Source: Lumbricus rubellus (Eukaryota > Annelida > Clitellata > Crassiclitellata > Lumbricidae). Taken from it: a stretch of DNA of 64,000 nucleotides. Position 1 is the stretch's first letter, and every line of letters begins with the position of its first letter. The position numbers were made by a program, and so were the translations under genes. Below, one piece after another: positions 58,905-64,000 of the stretch. The stretch covers positions 32,966,507-33,030,506 of the forward strand of contig OX243818.1 in the NCBI GenBank assembly GCA_945859605.1. Reading direction: 5' to 3'. Under the pieces are notes generated by a model, which saw only the letters and a list, made by a program, of their open reading frames with translations, had not been told where the DNA came from and searched no databases.

Positions 58905-58934
<30 letters not shown>

Positions 58935-59005
58935 GCCTATATATAATGTATATATATATATAATAATATATATATAAAATATATATATATATATATATAT
59001 ATATA
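58905..59005. repeat. (TA)n microsatellite
   Basis: TA runs broken by short spacers; very AT-rich and prone to cruciform formation. A short TG run is at 58808. Confidence 0.93.
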
Positions 59006-59824
59006 GATCACGCGGTTGGTCTTTCATCCTTTCCTGCTTCCATTCGTAGGCCCCTATCTCTTTCTCAGTGCATCAATCTCTGTGCCCCCCCCCCCCATCT
59101 GTGTGGCAGAGGGACCCATCTAGTAAGCCTACAATGCAACAAGTAACGCAGGAGCCTGTAGGCCTACCAGGCTTAGGCGTGGCTGATAGGCGTGGCTAAA
59201 CCCTCCAGCGGAATAATTCGTGACCGATAAACAGTGATTACAGTGTCTGTGTCAAAAGGTTTGCCTTAGTAAAAAACTGTAGAGATATTCCACTAGCGCC
59301 AGCGGTGTATCTTCGCTTATAGGCCTACGTTCGTCAGTCACGACAAACGGGACATTTTGTGACGTCACTTCAATTATGATACAATTCTACTATGAATTAA
59401 GTTCACTGAGAGAAACAATTAGGCCTATTGTGGCGTCATTTCGATAATGATACAAGGAAAATGGTGGATATGGAGGAAAGTTTGCTGGAGACAAAATGAA
59501 GTGCTTGATGATGACGTAGCTTGTTTACATTACTCTTGTTTCCTAATCTTTCCATTGTTTCAACGTCACTGTGCAGTGTGCATGGGCAGCTCAACGTAGG
59601 AAGCAAGCTCTTGTCTAGTTACAGAGATCGTAGGCCACGATCTTCCGGGTCTAGGATATTATTAGAGCTCCAGGTTTTCCCCAATGATTTTCGAAGTCAA
59701 ATAGCAACAATGTGAATGACGTTGGCTTAGGCCTACTGACCTTTTAGTCACCTAAACACAATGGTCTACGTTGACCATCAAAACAGGATGGCATTTGAAA
59801 TAACATAGCACTTCACATCGAAAA

Positions 59825-59825
59825 C

Positions 59826-59891
<66 letters not shown>
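59825..59891. repeat. (CAGA)n microsatellite
   Basis: About sixteen CAGA units. Confidence 0.95.
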
Positions 59892-61490
59892 TTGACACTA
59901 TGGCCGGTAAAAAATTATTATTCAACCTTTTCTTTCTCTTTCATTGACAAAATTACGATTAAGAGAAACGAAACTTTTATTATAATTACCATCATTATTA
60001 AATTTATTATTAGGCGAGATTCGTAATTAATAGGCCTACGCTTTAGGTGAGAGACAGAAGGAAATAAAGAGACGCAGAGGATAGAGAGAGACAGAGGTAG
60101 AGAGACACAGAGACACAAAGAGAATAGAGAGACAAGAGAGGAGAGCATATACAGACAGACACAGAGATAGACAGACAGGAGAGAGACAGCGGAAGAGAGA
60201 GGTGCATGTTGTGAAATGTGAAGACAGAAGAGGTCAATCGAAAGATGTAAAAGAAGAGAGCATCCGGACAAGAACAAAAGTCAGATAAGACAGAAGATAT
60301 TCCCCAAAATAGTTTTGGGGTGATGATGTCAAGTTGCCTATAAACTGAGGTTGCCTTTGAGCATAAATTATAATTATTAACAAAGAGGTCAGAGCAAACT
60401 TCAGAGACGATTAAAGAACTGAGGTCGTCAAAATAAGAAGACAAAGACTGAAGAGAGAATGGATCACCGTTAGGATGAGAAATTGGAATAAGAAATATAT
60501 GAGAACATTCTGATTTTAAACAGAATCACAAGTGAAAGGTGAAAGAAAGAAAACGAGGTTAGATAGAGGATGAGAACACGAAAGAAATGTCGATCTTGAC
60601 GTATAAAATGCAGTCAAGTCATAGGATCAGTCGAAAGTCACCAGACATGACATGACAACATCAGACGACGTCGCCTGACATGCGTCAAGAGGACACGGAA
60701 TGACGCATGTAACTGCGTGACATAAATGATATGACGCGGCAAATCAGAAGAGCAAATGCAAGACAGTGATGGTCACAGTGACACCATGCCACAGCACGCT
60801 TGACATACGCCGCTTGACACGACACTTGATGCCTGACATACGACGATTGACATCTTGACATGCATCATGTACACAAAAGATAAAAAACCTGACAATGAAA
60901 TCGACTTGTGATACGAGTTCATCAGACAAACACGTCGTACGTCCACATGATTAAAGCAGTTGAGTTTCGTAAACTGTTGCTAGATAAATGCTCATTTACA
61001 TTACATGATGAACAAACAAAGACAAAATAAACCAAAACAATTTGGCATTCAAAACACTCAAGGAAACAGCATCATACATAAAAGGAGCTAAATAAATCTT
61101 AGATTTGCAGAGTGCCCTGCTGACCACGTTGCGCATAGCTATGGTATCTTAAAGTGGTGCTATATAAATAAGTTAACTAAACTTCAGCTAGAGCTAGAAA
61201 AAGCCGACTAACAAACAGTAGAAACAATCCTTGCAAAGACTTGGTTTGGTATGGACACTAAATGTCTACTGCGTCTTTCATGGCATCGTGAATGCCACAT
61301 AAAACAAAGCAGTAAAATTCCTAAAACATACGTAAGCAACACAAAAGAACTATTCTGAACTAAATGTAAAAATAATGTAAACTTCTAATCGATTATGCAA
61401 ACTTCCAAAGTAGACCCCTAGAACTGGCGTTCTGTCAATTTGCATATTACACTACTTTACAGCAACAGTCTAACAACAGTACAACAGACT

Positions 61491-61590
61491 GGTTGCATAC
61501 ATACGCCTATGGTTGCATACATACGCCTATGGTTGCATACATACGCCTATGGTTGCATACATACGCCTATGGTTGCATACATACGCCTAT
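61491..61590. repeat. 20-bp minisatellite x5
   Basis: Five perfect copies of GGTTGCATACATACGCCTAT, followed by a partial copy. There are no unique spacers between copies. Confidence 0.97.
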
Positions 61591-62210
61591 GGTTACATAG
61601 CCCAACTGCTAATTGCCCAATGCATCCAATCCCTACAGTGCTGTAGATAATATTGCAAATCAAGTCACGCCATCAGGTCATGTGCTTAATCCTGTCATTA
61701 ATTAGATGAAAGCGATATCTATATATAATTAATCAGCCCTACTTTTATAGATCAGTGGCTTAATATGTGCCTAACAACTCCTGACAGCCACAGTTTTCTG
61801 TGACGACCACAAGATCTAAAGGCGGGGCTAAATATGCAAATCAAACTAAGTGCACTATCATTATTATTTATAAACATAACATCAGGATGTGAACCGTTTG
61901 AACATTTGAAACGTTTCCACTGAGATATCAAAAACGAAATGCTACAACCTGGAAGAATCCAAAACAACGTATTAGGATGTAAATCCTGGAAAATTGGAAA
62001 TGCTCAAAACAGACATTAGAATGATTGAAAATTACCATGTACAAAAAGTTGCTTACTTCTGAACAAGATGGTCGTACGAAAAAATATTGTCACAACAGAA
62101 CTAACTCAAAATCAATTAAATAAAACTGACAAATTCAACAACTGATACATAAAAATTATTAAAAGAATTAGCCTTTCTGTGCAACACGTAATTACTGCAG
62201 AAATTTTCAA

Positions 62211-62369
62211 TCTAAAGATTATTGATTGAATGATGAGTCATATCTAAAGATTATTGATTGAATGATGAGTCATGTCTAAAGATTATTGATTGAATGATGA
62301 GTCATGTCTAAAGATTATTGATTGAATGATGAGTCATGTCTAAAGATTATTGATTGAATGATGAGTCAT
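62211..62369. repeat. 32-bp minisatellite x5, each copy with an AP-1 motif
   Basis: Copies start at 62211, 62243, 62275, 62307 and 62339 and are nearly identical. Each contains TGAGTCA (62234, 62266, 62298, 62330 and 62362) and ATTGATTG. Spacing is about three helical turns. Confidence 0.9.
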
Positions 62370-62699
62370 TCTCTGTTGCACAGCTCCACCTGGTGACTGA
62401 ATATGCAACATTTATCTTGCACAACTTATTTTAAAATAAACCCAATAAGAAACAAATAAAAAATTACTGATTTCGATAATAAAATTTGCAGCGTGTAAAA
62501 CTGCTTGTAAACTCCACTCGTTTCTTAAGTACAGATAAACGAGTATAGTATACATGTGAGAAACTTCATGCTACATGGAACACACATGTAATTACATTTT
62601 GCATTACTAAGCAAAGCATCATCATTTCTTGTTGACTGACATATTGAAGCTCCGCCCACATTAACCTCTAATGCAAGTCACAGCTGTTGTCATAGTAAC

Positions 62700-62925
62700 C
62701 AGGGCTGTACTGGTAAATTTTGAGGTGAGTACACGCTGGCCGGGAAGAAAGTCGACCTTTTTGGGCCCGAAATTTCAGACGACCTTTTTTTTAGTCATCC
62801 GGCCAAAATTTCGAGAAAATATCATCATTTCACTGCCCAGAAAAGTTGACTTTTTTTAGTCATTCACTTAAAAATAGCCGCATGCACCCTGATTTACTAG
62901 CGTGTACCCCTTGATTACAGCCCTG
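62700..62925. mobile_element. hAT-like MITE, 226 bp
   Basis: Ends CAGGGCTGTA and inverted copy, flanked by the 8-bp repeat ATAGTAAC (62692-62699 and 62926-62933). Its interior shares tttagtcatccggcc-type blocks with the 21368 element, so both belong to one family. Confidence 0.83.
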
Positions 62926-63043
62926 ATAGTAACAGCCAAAACGGCCATTAAGTCGTACGTCACAAAGGCCCGACGCTTGAAACTTGAATTTGAAGCAGAC
63001 ACCATTTGGTGGCACAACAACGCCAGAGCTGTCACTCCCATGC

Positions 63044-63049
63044 TTTATT
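63044..63049 (-). terminator. Candidate poly(A) signal for the possible exon at 63235
   Basis: AATAAA on the minus strand, about 190 nt after the open frame ends. Confidence 0.25.
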
Positions 63050-63234
63050 GTCTCGTTTAACCTAACAGCACAGGATGCTCAGCTTTCACTTTAAAACCAA
63101 AACAATCATTTAAAATATAAAAAAACAGAATTGACAATCATATTGACAATTGCTTCTTCACGCAACAATGACAATCAAGTCTTAAATAGAACAATTTGAG
63201 AAATGTTTGTTATATACAGACGCTACATAAATTC

Positions 63235-63539
63235 TCATTTACAAGAAATTGCACCACCTACAGCGTAACCATGCGCCCGAGTGAGTAAGTAAGTCGGTTG
63301 AAGCACAGAACGCAGAAAGAGCGCAGAAAGATGACTATATGTAGGAACTACATGAGAATACTGCTGCTCCCGATCACTGGAACTTTCCATGACGTCTGCT
63401 TGAAGACCTTGGGAATTTCCGTGATGTCTATTGATAGACCAAAGCAGGGAATTTGAGTCGGAGGGCGGCGATTCAGTCGTCAGAATGTCTGTTCGTCTGT
63501 GCACTGATCGGAAGAATGACCAAAGACTAAAAAGCAAAG
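63235..63539 (-). CDS. Possible terminal coding exon of an unknown minus-strand gene
   Basis: On the minus strand a strong acceptor (tttctttgctttttag, AG at 63539-63540 region) precedes about 300 nt open to a TGA at 63237-63235, and an AATAAA lies at 63049-63044. The frame includes NRHHGNSQGLQADVMESSSD and TYLLTRAHGYAVGG. No family is recognised and both other frames close quickly. It could be chance or non-coding. Upstream exons would lie right of the window. Confidence 0.22.
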
Positions 63540-64000
63540 AAAGGATTTAAGCAGAACATGCGCCTGAAACATGAAATTAACACAACACAAAGTACTGAAT
63601 GCAAAAAACGCTAGAGAAATCAAATGGATTTCAAATAGTATATTATGCTACGATGTGCATTTGACTATCTAATTGCAAATTTATATAGCGCCATTTCAAC
63701 AAAGAGATGCCTCAGAGGCGCTCCTGACCCGACAACATCAAACCACAATCGAAAATAATGGTTTTCAAGCGCTTGCAGAAAAGAGGCAAAAAAGGACCAA
63801 GAGGTTCATTATGGAGATTGCTAGGTAACTTAATCCATAAAGATAATGAAGTTTTTATGCGGCACAGTGGAAGTTCAAGCCATACGAACAACAAGGTCAC
63901 TTTGCATGGCAGATCAAAGTTAAGTGATTGTTACTTGATTCAGATTTGATTGATTGTCTGATTGCTTCAAAGTCAATCCTTTCAGATTCGATTCATTCAT

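Larger units (their letters stand above)
54229..64000. other. Upstream intergenic region of the BCR-like gene
   Basis: Rich in taggcctac-like words, poly-C/G runs, transposon remnants, AP-1 motifs, TA and CAGA microsatellites and two minisatellites. No gene is supported apart from the weak exon candidate at 63235-63539. Confidence 0.6.

Noticed and set aside
59918..60444. Leu/Ser-rich minus-strand frames
   Set aside because: They arise from a GAGACAGA-rich tract read as CTCTGTCT.
61491..62369. Regular repeats resembling a CRISPR array
   Set aside because: The copies are contiguous, with no unique spacers, and the genome is eukaryotic.

Overview
This is eukaryotic, intron-rich DNA from an invertebrate animal. 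It carries a fibrillar collagen gene with a classic 54-bp exon pattern, a BCR/ABR-type RhoGEF-RhoGAP gene, AT-rich introns of roughly 0.2-4 kb, many microsatellites and several families of small DNA transposons. The phylum cannot be fixed from the sequence. A marine invertebrate such as an echinoderm or hemichordate would fit the general look, but that is only an impression.

Layout. 1-24,850 (+): the 3' two thirds of a fibrillar collagen alpha-chain gene. Thirty helix exons (395-20,035) encode Gly-X-Y repeats, and five exons (20,362-23,848) encode the helix end, C-telopeptide, a furin-type site and the C-propeptide (COLFI). The 5' part lies left of the window. 26,418-54,205 (-): a complete-looking BCR/ABR-like gene of 26 phase-compatible exons (about 1,165 residues): N-terminal coiled coil, Ser-rich acidic linker, DH, PH, C2 and RhoGAP domains. 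The two genes are convergent, with stop codons 2.57 kb apart. 54,206-64,000: mostly non-coding DNA upstream of the BCR-like gene, with AP-1 motif clusters, transposon remnants, minisatellites and one weak candidate terminal exon on the minus strand (63,235-63,539).

Mobile DNA is unusually readable. Four elements with 8-bp target duplications look like non-autonomous hAT elements (1,115-2,297; 9,244-9,392; 21,368-21,724; 62,700-62,925). A 2.05-kb TTAA-flanked element with CCC...GGG ends looks piggyBac-like (7,620-9,674) and hosts a nested hAT element and a LINE scrap. Two elements with GGGCGCCC ends have 10-11-bp duplications (5,832-6,264; 25,472-25,769), and a fold-back element has 10-bp duplications (56,559-57,069). 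tRNA-derived SINE heads and LINE 3' ends are also present.

The two genes have no evident joint function: one makes extracellular matrix, the other regulates Rho/Rac GTPases inside cells. The most interesting protein-level points are a phase-compatible candidate cassette exon inside the collagen C-propeptide, loss of the two cysteines that normally link C-propeptides between chains, and a Gly-to-Ala break in the helix. I found no previously undescribed multi-gene system.
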